A DNA stretch of 64,000 bases from CAWELS01 sp964468205. GTDB lineage: Bacteria; Acidobacteriota; Terriglobia; Bryobacterales; Bryobacteraceae. Both the position numbers and the translations under genes were made by a program. The stretch spans positions 49,643-113,642 of the forward strand of contig CAYXVG010000019.1 of assembly GCA_964468205.1 (NCBI GenBank), given 5' to 3'. Positions 49,928 through 57,939 of this stretch are shown piece by piece. Under the pieces are notes generated by a model that saw nothing but the letters and a program-made list of their open reading frames with translations, had not been told where the DNA came from and made no database searches. Every line of letters starts with the position of its first letter. Within the stretch, counting starts at the first letter, position 1.

Positions 49928-50642
49928 TGATCCGCTTCCCGGGGTGCAGGCCTCGGAGTTCAACGGTAAGTTGATCGTGATTGAAGGTCCGGACGCTGTG
50001 GGGAGGTCCACGCAGATCATACGCCTGCGCACGTGGCTCGAGCAGCAGGGCCACGCAGTGCTCGTAACGGGCATGTCGCGATCGGCCTTGGCTGGCAAGG
50101 GGATTCAACAGGCTAAGGAGGGAAATACCCTTGGCCCCCTGACCATGACCCTCTTCTACGCCACCGATTTCGCGGACCGGCTTGAAAACGAAATCGTGCC
50201 CGCCCTCCGCGCCGGTTTCGTCGTCCTCACTGACCGCTACATCTTCTCCCTCATGGCCCGTGCGATCGCCAGAGGGTCGGACCGGGACTGGATAGAACGG
50301 GTGGCGGGGTTCGCCATCGTGCCCCACGTGGTCTTCTACCTCCGGGCCGACGTACAGGACCTCGTCAGCAGGGTCGTTGTCGGCCGCGGCGCTTTTGACT
50401 ACTGGGAAAGCGGGATGGACATGCGCTTCGGCGGCGACATGCACGATAGCTTCGTGAAATACCAGACGAGAATCATCCGCGCCCTGGACTACATGGCCGA
50501 CGCCTACAGCTTCAAGATGGTGGACGCCTCACGCGCGCCGGGTCTCATCTTCGACGAGTTGCAGAGAGATATTTCACACCTGATGGAATCTTCCGCCGGC
50601 GGCGGCGATCCCCACGCGCGGCGGACGGAAGCGAACCTCTAA
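49899..50642 (+). CDS. Thymidylate kinase-like P-loop protein with Lys-to-Arg change in Walker A
   Basis: A 247-aa paralogue of the preceding protein: the same order (KLIVIEGPDAVGRSTQ, YATDFADRLENEIVPAL, VVLTDRYIFSLMARA, a GxxAFDYWESGMDMR segment). At the P-loop the phosphate-holding Lys is Arg36 (G-P-D-A-V-G-R-S-T). This would cripple classical ATP use, so it may be a regulatory or structural partner of the first protein. The start is GTG 49899 with GGAAGGAG about 9 nt upstream, inside the end of the first gene. Confidence 0.75.
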   Translation: MPTEPLSFYSDPLPGVQASEFNGKLIVIEGPDAVGRSTQIIRLRTWLEQQGHAVLVTGMSRSALAGKGIQQAKEGNTLGPLTMTLFYATDFADRLENEIVPALRAGFVVLTDRYIFSLMARAIARGSDRDWIERVAGFAIVPHVVFYLRADVQDLVSRVVVGRGAFDYWESGMDMRFGGDMHDSFVKYQTRIIRALDYMADAYSFKMVDASRAPGLIFDELQRDISHLMESSAGGGDPHARRTEANL

Positions 50643-50647
50643 TCCAG

Positions 50648-51175
50648 CTACTCTGCCAGAATGCAGATGTCTGGCAAGTTGCGGTAACGTTCCGCGTGAT
50701 CCATCCCGTAACCCACCACGAAGTGGTTGGGGATCTCGAACCCAAGGTAGTCGATCGAGATCTCGCGCTGGTGGCGCGAAGGTTTGTCGAGGAGCGACAC
50801 CACCTGCAGTGTCCGCGGACTTCGTTGCTGGATTCGAGCGAGGAGCCAATCGAGCGTAACCCCGGTGTCGACAATGTCCTCGACGACTATAACGTCCCGC
50901 CCGGAGATCTCCAACGATAGGTCTTTCGTTAGCACGACCTCCCCGGAACTGACCGTTCCCTCTCCATAGCTCGCTGCGCCCACGAAATCGACCATGACCG
51001 GCCGCGGAATCGCGCGGACCAGGTCCGCCATAAACAGAAACGAGCCCTTCAGCACGCCGATGACGCATAGCTCGTCCGCCGGAAAGTCCGCGGCGATCCT
51101 CCGTCCGAGTTCCTCCACCTTGTCACGAATCTCATCTCGGCCGATCAGAACCCGCAGTGCGCACTTTTCACTCAT
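50648..51175 (-). CDS. hpt: Hypoxanthine phosphoribosyltransferase
   Basis: A 175-aa purine salvage enzyme. The PRPP-binding motif VIVVEDIVDTGVTL (E99-D100...T104) and the N-terminal VIGVLKGSFLFMADLVRAI are standard for bacterial Hpt, as are the Lys/aromatic region LDKPSRHQ and the C-terminal VVGYGMDHAERYRNLP. It converts hypoxanthine or guanine plus PRPP to IMP or GMP. ATG 51175 chosen; a longer upstream frame to 51274 would overlap the next gene and lacks support. Confidence 0.92.
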   Translation of the reverse strand: MSEKCALRVLIGRDEIRDKVEELGRRIAADFPADELCVIGVLKGSFLFMADLVRAIPRPVMVDFVGAASYGEGTVSSGEVVLTKDLSLEISGRDVIVVEDIVDTGVTLDWLLARIQQRSPRTLQVVSLLDKPSRHQREISIDYLGFEIPNHFVVGYGMDHAERYRNLPDICILAE

Positions 51176-51185
51176 GTGAGCCGTT

Positions 51186-52016
51186 TCAATTCGCAAGATC
51201 GATTCTCTCACTTGGAGGGCCGATGTGGATGTGAGCCCCGGTCGATTTGCCGGCCACCACGCCGCGGAACGCAAAATATGGGATGCGCAGGCGTTCCAGC
51301 AATCCTCTCAACCAGGAGCCTTGCTCGGAGTCCGGATGGAGGGCCACGTCATAACGCCCGGCGTGGTCGAAACCCATCGAACGATGCAGTGGAGTGTCGC
51401 CGTTGGCGCTGATCGGCAGCGGCTTGCCGAAGCGCCGCCGGAACTCGATCTCAACCACGCGGAACTGTGACCCGAGCAGCACGCCGCTGCCGTCAAATCG
51501 CTCGGCGATGCGCTTCGCCTCCTCCGGTGCGTGATCGAGCGCCTCTTGCAGTTGCTTCTCTAGCCGCACCATCTGGACAAGCTCCTCGAATAGAGCGGCC
51601 CGGCTCTCGGCCAGGGCGAGAGTCTTCCGGCGACGCTGGAGTTCCTCCCAATAGGGCTCCAACTGGCCGGCCGCGAGCGCCCCTTCGCGCACCAGGGCCT
51701 CGGCGCTTTCCAACTCGCGGGCCTGCCGGTCCACGAGGCCACGCGCGGCGGAGATCATGTCTTCCGCCTGCCGCGTGGTGAGGTCTCCAACCGGGATGTC
51801 GCCGTATAGGGTGCGCCGTAGCGTCTCCTCGTCGAGAGCCTCGGCAAGAACCAGTTCCGCTTCCTCCAGCGCCCGCCGCGGCAAGGCGCCCGCCTCAACA
51901 AGCTCCCGCACCCGCCGGGCGTCCTCGCGCGCCTTGCGAAGGTCAGGCGACTCCGTGGACTGGGAGAAAAGAGGCAGCGCAAGGCACAAGATTGCCAGCG
52001 CGCGATTACGGCGCAT
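51186..52016 (-). CDS. Exported M15-like putative peptidase with helical N-terminal region
   Basis: A 276-aa protein with a signal peptide (MRRNRALAILCLALPLFSQ). Residues about 22-165 are long charged helices, probably coiled coil (ALEEAELVLAEALDEETLRR, LVDRQARELESAEALVREG). The last ~90 residues carry a zinc-peptidase-like set: TPLHRSMGFDHAGRYDVALH (H-x6-H-x-G-R-x-D) and GAHIHIGPPS. This resembles M15/MepA-type murein endopeptidases or D,D-carboxypeptidases. Activity is inferred. It lies 10 bp upstream of hpt. A -10 box lies right before its ATG. Confidence 0.65.
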   Translation of the reverse strand: MRRNRALAILCLALPLFSQSTESPDLRKAREDARRVRELVEAGALPRRALEEAELVLAEALDEETLRRTLYGDIPVGDLTTRQAEDMISAARGLVDRQARELESAEALVREGALAAGQLEPYWEELQRRRKTLALAESRAALFEELVQMVRLEKQLQEALDHAPEEAKRIAERFDGSGVLLGSQFRVVEIEFRRRFGKPLPISANGDTPLHRSMGFDHAGRYDVALHPDSEQGSWLRGLLERLRIPYFAFRGVVAGKSTGAHIHIGPPSERIDLAN

Positions 52017-52025
52017 TCACTTCCG

Positions 52026-52031
52026 ATTGTA
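52026..52031 (-). promoter_or_regulatory. -10 box (TACAAT, minus strand) near the start at 52016
   Basis: On the minus strand TACAAT ends 9 nt before ATG 52016, giving a predicted leader of about 3 nt. A plus-strand -10 (TACGAT, 52033-52038) for the divergent rsfS gene lies next to it. Confidence 0.4.
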
Positions 52032-52055
52032 GTACGATACCTCTTAGGAGACAGA

Positions 52056-52484
52056 CTGCCGATCCCTTTGCAATCGAAAGCGGACAACTTTCACCCCGCG
52101 CCAAAAGTAGATGGCGATCCGATTTGGCTTCAGGCCCTGCGTGCCGCGGAAGCTAAAAAAGCTTTGAACATCCGGGTGCTCGACCTGCGCGAAGTCACCT
52201 CATTCGCCGATTATTTCCTCCTCTGCAGTGGCAGCAACCCGCGTCAGATTCAGGCCATCGCCGACGAAATCATCCTCTGTCTCAAACGCCTGGGTGAGCG
52301 CGCGAATTCCATTGAAGGCTATGAGGCAGCCGAATGGGTCCTCGTTGACTACGGTGACCTGCTCGTCCACATCTTCTCGGAGCAGTCCCGGGAGTACTAC
52401 GATCTGGATCGTCTGTGGCGCCACGCGAAAGACGTTGAGATACCGGCGGGAGAAGGTAGGCTCAACGGAGAGTCCGCGGGCTAA
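52056..52484 (+). CDS. rsfS: Ribosome silencing factor
   Basis: A 142-aa RsfS (DUF143) protein: ALNIRVLDLREVTSFADYFL, CSGSNPRQIQAIADEI and the conserved WVLVDYGDLLVHIFSEQSRE with YYDLDRLW. By family it binds ribosomal protein uL14 and blocks subunit joining when nutrients are low. Start choice: AGGAG (52046-52050) is 5 nt from an in-frame CTG at 52056 but 17 nt from the TTG at 52068, so the CTG is preferred by spacing. The CTG is an unusual start and this is uncertain; the TTG version lacks four residues. Its 3' end overlaps the convergent gene by 4 bp. Confidence 0.88.
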   Translation: MPIPLQSKADNFHPAPKVDGDPIWLQALRAAEAKKALNIRVLDLREVTSFADYFLLCSGSNPRQIQAIADEIILCLKRLGERANSIEGYEAAEWVLVDYGDLLVHIFSEQSREYYDLDRLWRHAKDVEIPAGEGRLNGESAG

Positions 52485-53086
52485 AAGCGGCTCAGCCTCA
52501 CTTCGCTGACCGCGCCGTCTTCAAGTTCCACGCTCCCCAAGTGCCCGTCAGTTCCAAGGAAAACGTAGACTTCCCGCAGGCAGCCATCCTCGGGGATGAC
52601 GACGCGCGCGTTGGGCCGGCCAACACGGGCGAGCAACTCCTCCCGTTCCGTGCCACTTTGGAGCCCGGCGAGGTCGTCGCGGCTCAGGGCCGGCGCGGAC
52701 TCACGATGCGAAAACGCCGGGGCCAGGAAGACCGGATCGCGGGGGAACTGAACCTCCGTGGGGCGGGCGGCCCGCCTCTGCGCCGGCGCGGCTCCGAGGG
52801 AAGGTTGGCTCGTCTCCGGCGAGGCCTCCTCTGCACGTTCCGCGCCCGGATCGAGTACTACCGGCGTCTTCCGGACCATCTCCGTGCCCGCCGCTTGCTG
52901 CATCTGCTGGCCGACCTTGCCGAATATGTTCGAGACGCCCTTGCCCAATTGCTTCCCCGCCGCGGTTCCGGTACTCATGCCGGTTGCCGCCGCCGTGGCA
53001 TCCTGGATGATCCGCTGGGCGCCGAGGCTGCCCGCGGAGACGATTAGCAGAGCCGCGCTCATTACGCCGATTCGCACCGAGCTCAT
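52481..53086 (-). CDS. Exported protein with BamE/SmpA-like C-terminus
   Basis: A 201-aa protein with a signal peptide (residues 1-23). Its middle is low complexity (Ala/Arg/Glu, about 75-115). The C-terminal ~60 residues (LQSGTEREELLARVGRPNAR, then YVFLGTDGHLGSVELEDG) have the pattern G-x-(T/S)-R-E-E-L-L-x-x-x-G-x-P seen in SmpA/OmlA (BamE)-like domains. Function unknown. Convergent with rsfS. Confidence 0.55.
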   Translation of the reverse strand: MSSVRIGVMSAALLIVSAGSLGAQRIIQDATAAATGMSTGTAAGKQLGKGVSNIFGKVGQQMQQAAGTEMVRKTPVVLDPGAERAEEASPETSQPSLGAAPAQRRAARPTEVQFPRDPVFLAPAFSHRESAPALSRDDLAGLQSGTEREELLARVGRPNARVVIPEDGCLREVYVFLGTDGHLGSVELEDGAVSEVRLSRF

Positions 53087-53168
53087 AGAGACCTCCTTGC
53101 GAAAATTCTATGACGCTCCGGCCGGAATCACCATCGGGTTGTAACTCTATTTCGCGCCCCAATCGGGC

Positions 53169-53744
53169 CTACAGCTCGGAAACCTTGGTACTATGTGCTC
53201 CTCCGGCTTCGAACTCGGCTAGCGTCTTCCGTTCGTCTTCTTTGTTCAAACTGCGGATGGCGTCGCGCACCAACTCCACCCGCATTCCTCGTTTCAGCAA
53301 ACCCATTACCGCACAGCGAACACAGAATTCAGTGACCACTCCGTAGACGACGCAGCGCTCGGTTTCCAACGACTCGATCACGGCGGCGAGATTCGGGTTG
53401 GAAAAGCAGTCGAGCTCCTGCTTTTCCAGGATGATCTGCTGGGCGTCCGCGATCTCGTGGTCCCCCGGCGCCGTCGAAAGGACAATGCGCCGCTCCAACA
53501 GGCTGCCGGCCGGCTTCGATTGGCCGATACAGCCGCGAATGCAGTGCGGCGGCCAGGACTCGAACTCAGCATCGTCCTCGGCATGGGCGTCCGTCGTGGA
53601 AATCAGCGGGTATCCCCGTTCGGCGGCCAGGCGATTGAGCGAAATCACGGCCGGCAAAATCTTCTCGGCTCCCGGTACATACAGAGAGCCCGCGGGAACC
53701 ACGAAATCCAACTGTGTATCGATATCGAAGAATACAGTGGTCAT
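53169..53744 (-). CDS. pncA: Nicotinamidase (isochorismatase-like)
   Basis: A 191-aa cysteine hydrolase. Catalytic triad positions are D9 (in FDIDTQLDF), K108 and C141 (VVTEFCV). The metal set is D52, H54 and H67 (TTDAHAEDD, WPPH). These match PncA, which deamidates nicotinamide to nicotinate. It overlaps the end of pncB by 4 nt (ATGA), so pncB-pncA form one NAD salvage unit read leftward. Confidence 0.9.
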   Translation of the reverse strand: MTTVFFDIDTQLDFVVPAGSLYVPGAEKILPAVISLNRLAAERGYPLISTTDAHAEDDAEFESWPPHCIRGCIGQSKPAGSLLERRIVLSTAPGDHEIADAQQIILEKQELDCFSNPNLAAVIESLETERCVVYGVVTEFCVRCAVMGLLKRGMRVELVRDAIRSLNKEDERKTLAEFEAGGAHSTKVSEL

Positions 53745-55087
53745 TCCTTCCCTCCGCGGATGGTTCTACGGGTTTCCCGGTAAAGCTGGCGCAGGCCCGG
53801 GCTGATCTCCACCGGGTAGGGCGGGTCCACGGTGAACAGGCTGCGCAAGGCGACAGGAAGCTTCGCCAAACCGCTGAAGAGGCGCTCACGGGCCGCATGT
53901 ACGCCGGGCAAAGGGGCAATGAGTTCCCCGCGACGGAGAACAGGTTGGAGCAGTGCTTCGGGCGCCGCCCCGCCGGGCCCCGGCGGGGGCGTCTCCCCTG
54001 CCCGCCCGATAAGATCGCGGTCAGGGTACCGGAAGACCTGTTTGGCGCCGGGCAGTGTCTGCTTGTTCGTACTCAGCTTTGCCGTATAACGGCGCGACCC
54101 GTCGTCCTCGAGTTCCACCAGCTTATAGACGGCGCCGAGCCGCGGGTCGTCCGCCGACGTCGCCAGTTCCGTGCCCACTCCGAACGCATCCACCGGCAAG
54201 GTTTCCTTCATCATCTCGAGTACTTTGTATTCGTTCAGATCGCCGGTGACCATGATCTTGGCCTGGGAGAAGCCGGCGTCATCCAGCACCCGGCGCACCT
54301 CCCGCGAGAGTTCCACCAGATTGCCGCTGTCCAAGCGGACGCCCCACATCGGCTCGCCCAGGGCCGCCGCCAGCCGGGCGCCTGCGATCGTGTCGTAGGT
54401 GTCCACCAGGTAGATGGTTGACCCGCCGAGCAATTTCTGCAATTCCCGGAAGGCTTCCAACTCGGACTCGAAAGCCTGAATCCACGAGTGGGCGGCAGTG
54501 CCGAACACCGGCACACCGTAGCGCATGCCGGTGAGCGTGTTGCTGGTTCCAATGCAGCCGCCGACGAAGGCCGCCCTCCCGGCCAGCGTTCCAGCCTCCG
54601 GAGAATGGGCGCGGCGCGTCCCGAATTCGACGACTGACCGCCCGCCGGCCGCGTTCACGAGACGAGAGGCCTTGGTCGCGATAAGCGACTGAAAGCCAAT
54701 CATCGACAACAGGTACGTCTCGGCCACCTGCGCCTGGATGAGCGGGGCCCGAACCCTGAGCATCGGCTCGCCGGCGAAGACCACCGTTCCCTCCGGCACG
54801 GCGTCGACGTCGCCAGTGAAGCGCAGGCCGGCGAGCATCTCGAAAAATCCCTCGGCAACCCGGGAAAACTGCGGCAGTCCCTTGAGATAGTCGATCTCGG
54901 CGGCCGTAAAGCGTAAATCGGTCAGGTAGTCGATCGCCTGGGGAAGCCCGGCCGCCGCCACATAGTTCCGGTTCGACGGAAGGTCGCGGACGAAAAGCTC
55001 GAACGTGGCAATCTCCGCGGTCTTGCCGGCCTGGTAATAGCCGGCCGCCATGGTGAGCTCGTAGAGATCGGTGAGAAGAGCGCTCAT
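53741..55087 (-). CDS. pncB: Nicotinate phosphoribosyltransferase
   Basis: A 448-aa type II phosphoribosyltransferase of the PncB/NaPRT kind. Visible family segments: LTDLYELTMAAGYYQAGKTA at the N-terminus, FGTRRAHSPEAGTLAGRAAF, GTAAHSWIQAFESELEAF, then DTYDTIAGARLAAALGEPMW, and the late PGAKQVFRYPDRDLIG. The His in the AHSW region is the auto-phosphorylated site in related enzymes. It makes nicotinate mononucleotide, the step after PncA. A perfect inverted repeat (55090-55123) lies 2 nt before its ATG. Confidence 0.92.
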   Translation of the reverse strand: MSALLTDLYELTMAAGYYQAGKTAEIATFELFVRDLPSNRNYVAAAGLPQAIDYLTDLRFTAAEIDYLKGLPQFSRVAEGFFEMLAGLRFTGDVDAVPEGTVVFAGEPMLRVRAPLIQAQVAETYLLSMIGFQSLIATKASRLVNAAGGRSVVEFGTRRAHSPEAGTLAGRAAFVGGCIGTSNTLTGMRYGVPVFGTAAHSWIQAFESELEAFRELQKLLGGSTIYLVDTYDTIAGARLAAALGEPMWGVRLDSGNLVELSREVRRVLDDAGFSQAKIMVTGDLNEYKVLEMMKETLPVDAFGVGTELATSADDPRLGAVYKLVELEDDGSRRYTAKLSTNKQTLPGAKQVFRYPDRDLIGRAGETPPPGPGGAAPEALLQPVLRRGELIAPLPGVHAARERLFSGLAKLPVALRSLFTVDPPYPVEISPGLRQLYRETRRTIRGGKE

Positions 55088-55089
55088 GA

Positions 55090-55123
55090 GTGTCTTGAGC
55101 CAAGCCCGGCCGGCTCAAGACAC
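55090..55123. promoter_or_regulatory. Perfect 12-bp inverted repeat directly upstream of pncB
   Basis: GTGTCTTGAGCC (55090-55101) and GGCTCAAGACAC (55112-55123) with a 10-nt spacer. It ends 2 nt from the pncB start codon and 19 nt after the preceding stop (55143). No T-run follows on either strand, so it is unlikely to be a simple terminator. It could be an operator for an NAD-responsive repressor or an RNA hairpin blocking the start. No Shine-Dalgarno sequence is seen for pncB. Confidence 0.5.
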
Positions 55124-55142
55124 CATTCTACGTCTTGTCCTG

Positions 55143-56492
55143 CTATTCGTCCTCGGTTTCCGATTCGGACTCCTCGGCTGGTTCCTTGACATCGGAAGCG
55201 ACCGATTGCAGCCGGTCCGCGTCAAGTGCCGCCAGTCCGTAGAGCGCCGGCTCGCCCTCACGTTTCGCAATGTAGGAGTCGCCGCTCTTTGAGATAAGGA
55301 CCTTCTCCACGCGGTCTCCATCTTGGGAGACGACCTTCACCTCGAGATGCGGCTCGCCAAAGCCGGACTCAGCGAAGGATTCCGCTGAGAGATCGCGCAA
55401 CTCGTCGATGAGAGCCCGAACGGTCAGCGAGTCCATCTCCACTCCATCGCCGCGGACCCACTTGTCGTCCTTCCTCTCGTAGGTGACCGTCGTACTTCCG
55501 TCCCTGACTTCAATTACCGAGGGATCGTTGAAACCAAAGTCGAACAGCTTCTTATTGCGCAGGTCGTCAAGACCCTTGTCAAGACCCTCGCCGACGAAAC
55601 TGGTGATCTTGTGTACGCCCTCCACCACGCTACTTCTGGCGTAATAGTCGCCGTCGCTGGTCTTGCGGACCTCCAACTCCTGCGTTCCCGCGGCGTCGGT
55701 CACCTTGACCTCGGCTACGCCCGAAGCTTTGCGAAACTCCGATTCCGCCTGCCGGAGTTCGTCGTCCGACAAGTTTGCATCCATCTTGGCGTCGCGGAGG
55801 CGGCTCAGCAATTGCTCGACATTTCCGCCATCTGCCCGGAACGGCTGCGGCTTCAGAATCTGCCAGTCGTTCTGGGCGTTCTTGCCAATCTCCATGGTGT
55901 CGCCTTGGGCCGTGAGTTCGATCCGCGAGAGCTTGTCCGAGTCGAACGTGAGAAGACGCTTGTCGCGCAAGTCCCAGGCCGATTTCTCGAGCGACGTCTT
56001 GTTGTAGCCCGCCAGAGTGAACACACGCGGGTCATCTTCGCGCTTGGCGAAAAAATTGCTGCCAGTCGGTGTCTCATCCCCGACCAGAACCTTGATCTCG
56101 CCGCCGTCCTCTTGGCGGGCGGTGGCAACGAGTTGCGGTTCGTCAAAGCCAAAGTCGGCCAATTCGCCGGTCTCCTCCTCAACGAGCCGGTTCGATTCAA
56201 GTTCGGCCACCGCGGACACCAGGGAACTGGCCGCGCTGGCGTCGGCATCGAGCGTCTCCGGCCCCGTGATCTTCCAAACATCGTCTTCCGACTTCTCGAT
56301 CACAACCGGCTCGGCGTCCGCGCGGAGGATCTCGATGCGATTGATCGTCTCCGCTTCAACATCGACGATCTTCGGAGGCGCGTCCGGATCAGGCTCGTCC
56401 TCTTTGGCTTTTTCCACCTGGTTTGACCAGTAGAGCAAGCCGGAGAGAATCGCGAGGCAGACGGCGGCGGCGAGCAGTCCACGTCCCTTCAT
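55143..56492 (-). CDS. DUF4340-type protein of a Gld-like ABC system
   Basis: A 449-aa protein with an N-terminal membrane anchor (residues about 6-22, LAAAVCLAILSGLLYWS) and a long extracytoplasmic region of repeated small beta domains. The units contain DVWKITGPE, DWQILKPQPFRADG and KWVRGDGVEM, each a strand followed by an acidic helix, as in DUF4340. Such proteins follow gldG-like genes in many bacteria. Role unknown; probably the periplasmic accessory of the ABC transporter encoded just upstream (4-bp gap). Confidence 0.75.
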   Translation of the reverse strand: MKGRGLLAAAVCLAILSGLLYWSNQVEKAKEDEPDPDAPPKIVDVEAETINRIEILRADAEPVVIEKSEDDVWKITGPETLDADASAASSLVSAVAELESNRLVEEETGELADFGFDEPQLVATARQEDGGEIKVLVGDETPTGSNFFAKREDDPRVFTLAGYNKTSLEKSAWDLRDKRLLTFDSDKLSRIELTAQGDTMEIGKNAQNDWQILKPQPFRADGGNVEQLLSRLRDAKMDANLSDDELRQAESEFRKASGVAEVKVTDAAGTQELEVRKTSDGDYYARSSVVEGVHKITSFVGEGLDKGLDDLRNKKLFDFGFNDPSVIEVRDGSTTVTYERKDDKWVRGDGVEMDSLTVRALIDELRDLSAESFAESGFGEPHLEVKVVSQDGDRVEKVLISKSGDSYIAKREGEPALYGLAALDADRLQSVASDVKEPAEESESETEDE

Positions 56493-56496
56493 GCGG

Positions 56497-57939
56497 TTAC
56501 CTCCTTCTCCACCAGACGCTTACGCCGGCAATGATGATGATGAGCGGCAGGAAGACCACGCTTGCGTAAAACACGCGGGACATCTGCTCGCGGGTAAGGG
56601 TCAGGCGCCGGTCCTCGGGTTCCTTCGGGCGGATCGAGATCAGATCCTCGTCCGAGGAAAGCCAGTTCATCATGTTGAGCGCAAGGTCGCGATTCCCGTT
56701 GAAGCGGAGAGTGTTGTTCGCCACCCAGCCCGAGGAACCGACCACAACAAAGCGGCCTTCCGCTTCCGTCTCATCTTCGGCATCCTCGCCTTCATCACCT
56801 TCCTGTTCCGCGGAGTCTTCATCGCTCGCCGTTTCCGTCTCGTCATCCACTGGAATCGTCCCGGCAACAGCGAGGTTGAAAGGTCCCTGCTTGTCCTCGG
56901 AAGGATCGATCTCGATTTCCGCCGAACCCAGCTTGGTGGTAGCGTAAGCCCGGCTGCTCGAGGACAACAACTCGTCCACCGTAATCCCCTCGGCCTCTCC
57001 TGGCTCCACTGAGCGGGCGAGCGGGAATGCGGTGGCGATGTCGCGCATGTCCTGCACAATGGCGTGGCTTTCGTAATCGGTAATCAGCGGAACTTCCGGT
57101 CCGAGCCCGAAAAGGCCCCCGATGCCGGAGGTGTCGAGGATGAGGTCATTATTCAGAATCACGCCCCACTCCTTGAGCATTTCCACCATCTCGGCGTTGT
57201 CTCCGATGGCGTCCGAGCCGAAACGCAACGGCGGATCCATCAGTATCATGGCCCGCCCGCCGGCCTCCACGTAACTCTCGATTGCATCGACAACCGGCTC
57301 CACGTAGTCGAACCGCGGGCCGCCCACCAACAGGATGGTGCAGTCCGAGGGCACCTCGGGGTTCTCGAGCAGAGAGATGGTCCGCGTTTCGTAGTTGTTC
57401 GTTTCGAGTGCTTCCTTGAGGGAAGAGTAGCCCTCTCGTCCCGTTTCGTCGAAGCTATGCTCCCCGCTTCCCTGCACGGCGCAAACGGATTTTGCTTCGC
57501 CCTTTAACGAGCGGATAATGGCGTTGGTGATCTCCTCCTCGGTCACGGAGTTGGCCTCCTCGCGCCGGATTCCGCTGTCAACGTGGATGGTGCCGTAGGA
57601 GGTGATTCCAGCGGCGCGGGCGGCCTGCGGCTTCTTGTCGGGGTCGATGTAATCCACCGAGAGCTTCGGTGACAGGTTCTCGTACCGGTCCAGCAGATCT
57701 CGCGCCTCGGCGAAGCGGCTGGTCTGATCGTAAACGCTGATCGTGACATCTGTCTCCAGGTTTTCGACCACCTTCTCGGTCTGATCCGAGAGACTGTAGC
57801 GCTTGTTTGAAGTCGCGTCAAACGACTTGTTGTGCCGGTTGGCCAGGAAGTTCACGATGGCCAGCGCGGCGATGACGACAAGGATGTAAACCGTGACATA
57901 CCCGGCGAATTTCGTCTGCCTTGCTTTCAACCAGTTCAT
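56497..57939 (-). CDS. GldG-like ABC transporter auxiliary protein
   Basis: A 480-aa protein with membrane helices at both ends (about 13-35 and 450-472) and a large extracytoplasmic part. The latter begins KSFDATSNKRYSLSDQTEKV and contains GEATSIGLIPYP-type class features in SGEHSFDETGREGYSSLKE, CTILLVGGPRFDYVEPVVDA and MILMDPPLRFG. This is the GldG/ABC-type uncharacterised auxiliary family. A very acidic low-complexity stretch (about 370-400) precedes the final membrane segment. It follows the permease gene directly (TAA then ATG). Confidence 0.8.
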   Translation of the reverse strand: MNWLKARQTKFAGYVTVYILVVIAALAIVNFLANRHNKSFDATSNKRYSLSDQTEKVVENLETDVTISVYDQTSRFAEARDLLDRYENLSPKLSVDYIDPDKKPQAARAAGITSYGTIHVDSGIRREEANSVTEEEITNAIIRSLKGEAKSVCAVQGSGEHSFDETGREGYSSLKEALETNNYETRTISLLENPEVPSDCTILLVGGPRFDYVEPVVDAIESYVEAGGRAMILMDPPLRFGSDAIGDNAEMVEMLKEWGVILNNDLILDTSGIGGLFGLGPEVPLITDYESHAIVQDMRDIATAFPLARSVEPGEAEGITVDELLSSSSRAYATTKLGSAEIEIDPSEDKQGPFNLAVAGTIPVDDETETASDEDSAEQEGDEGEDAEDETEAEGRFVVVGSSGWVANNTLRFNGNRDLALNMMNWLSSDEDLISIRPKEPEDRRLTLTREQMSRVFYASVVFLPLIIIIAGVSVWWRRR

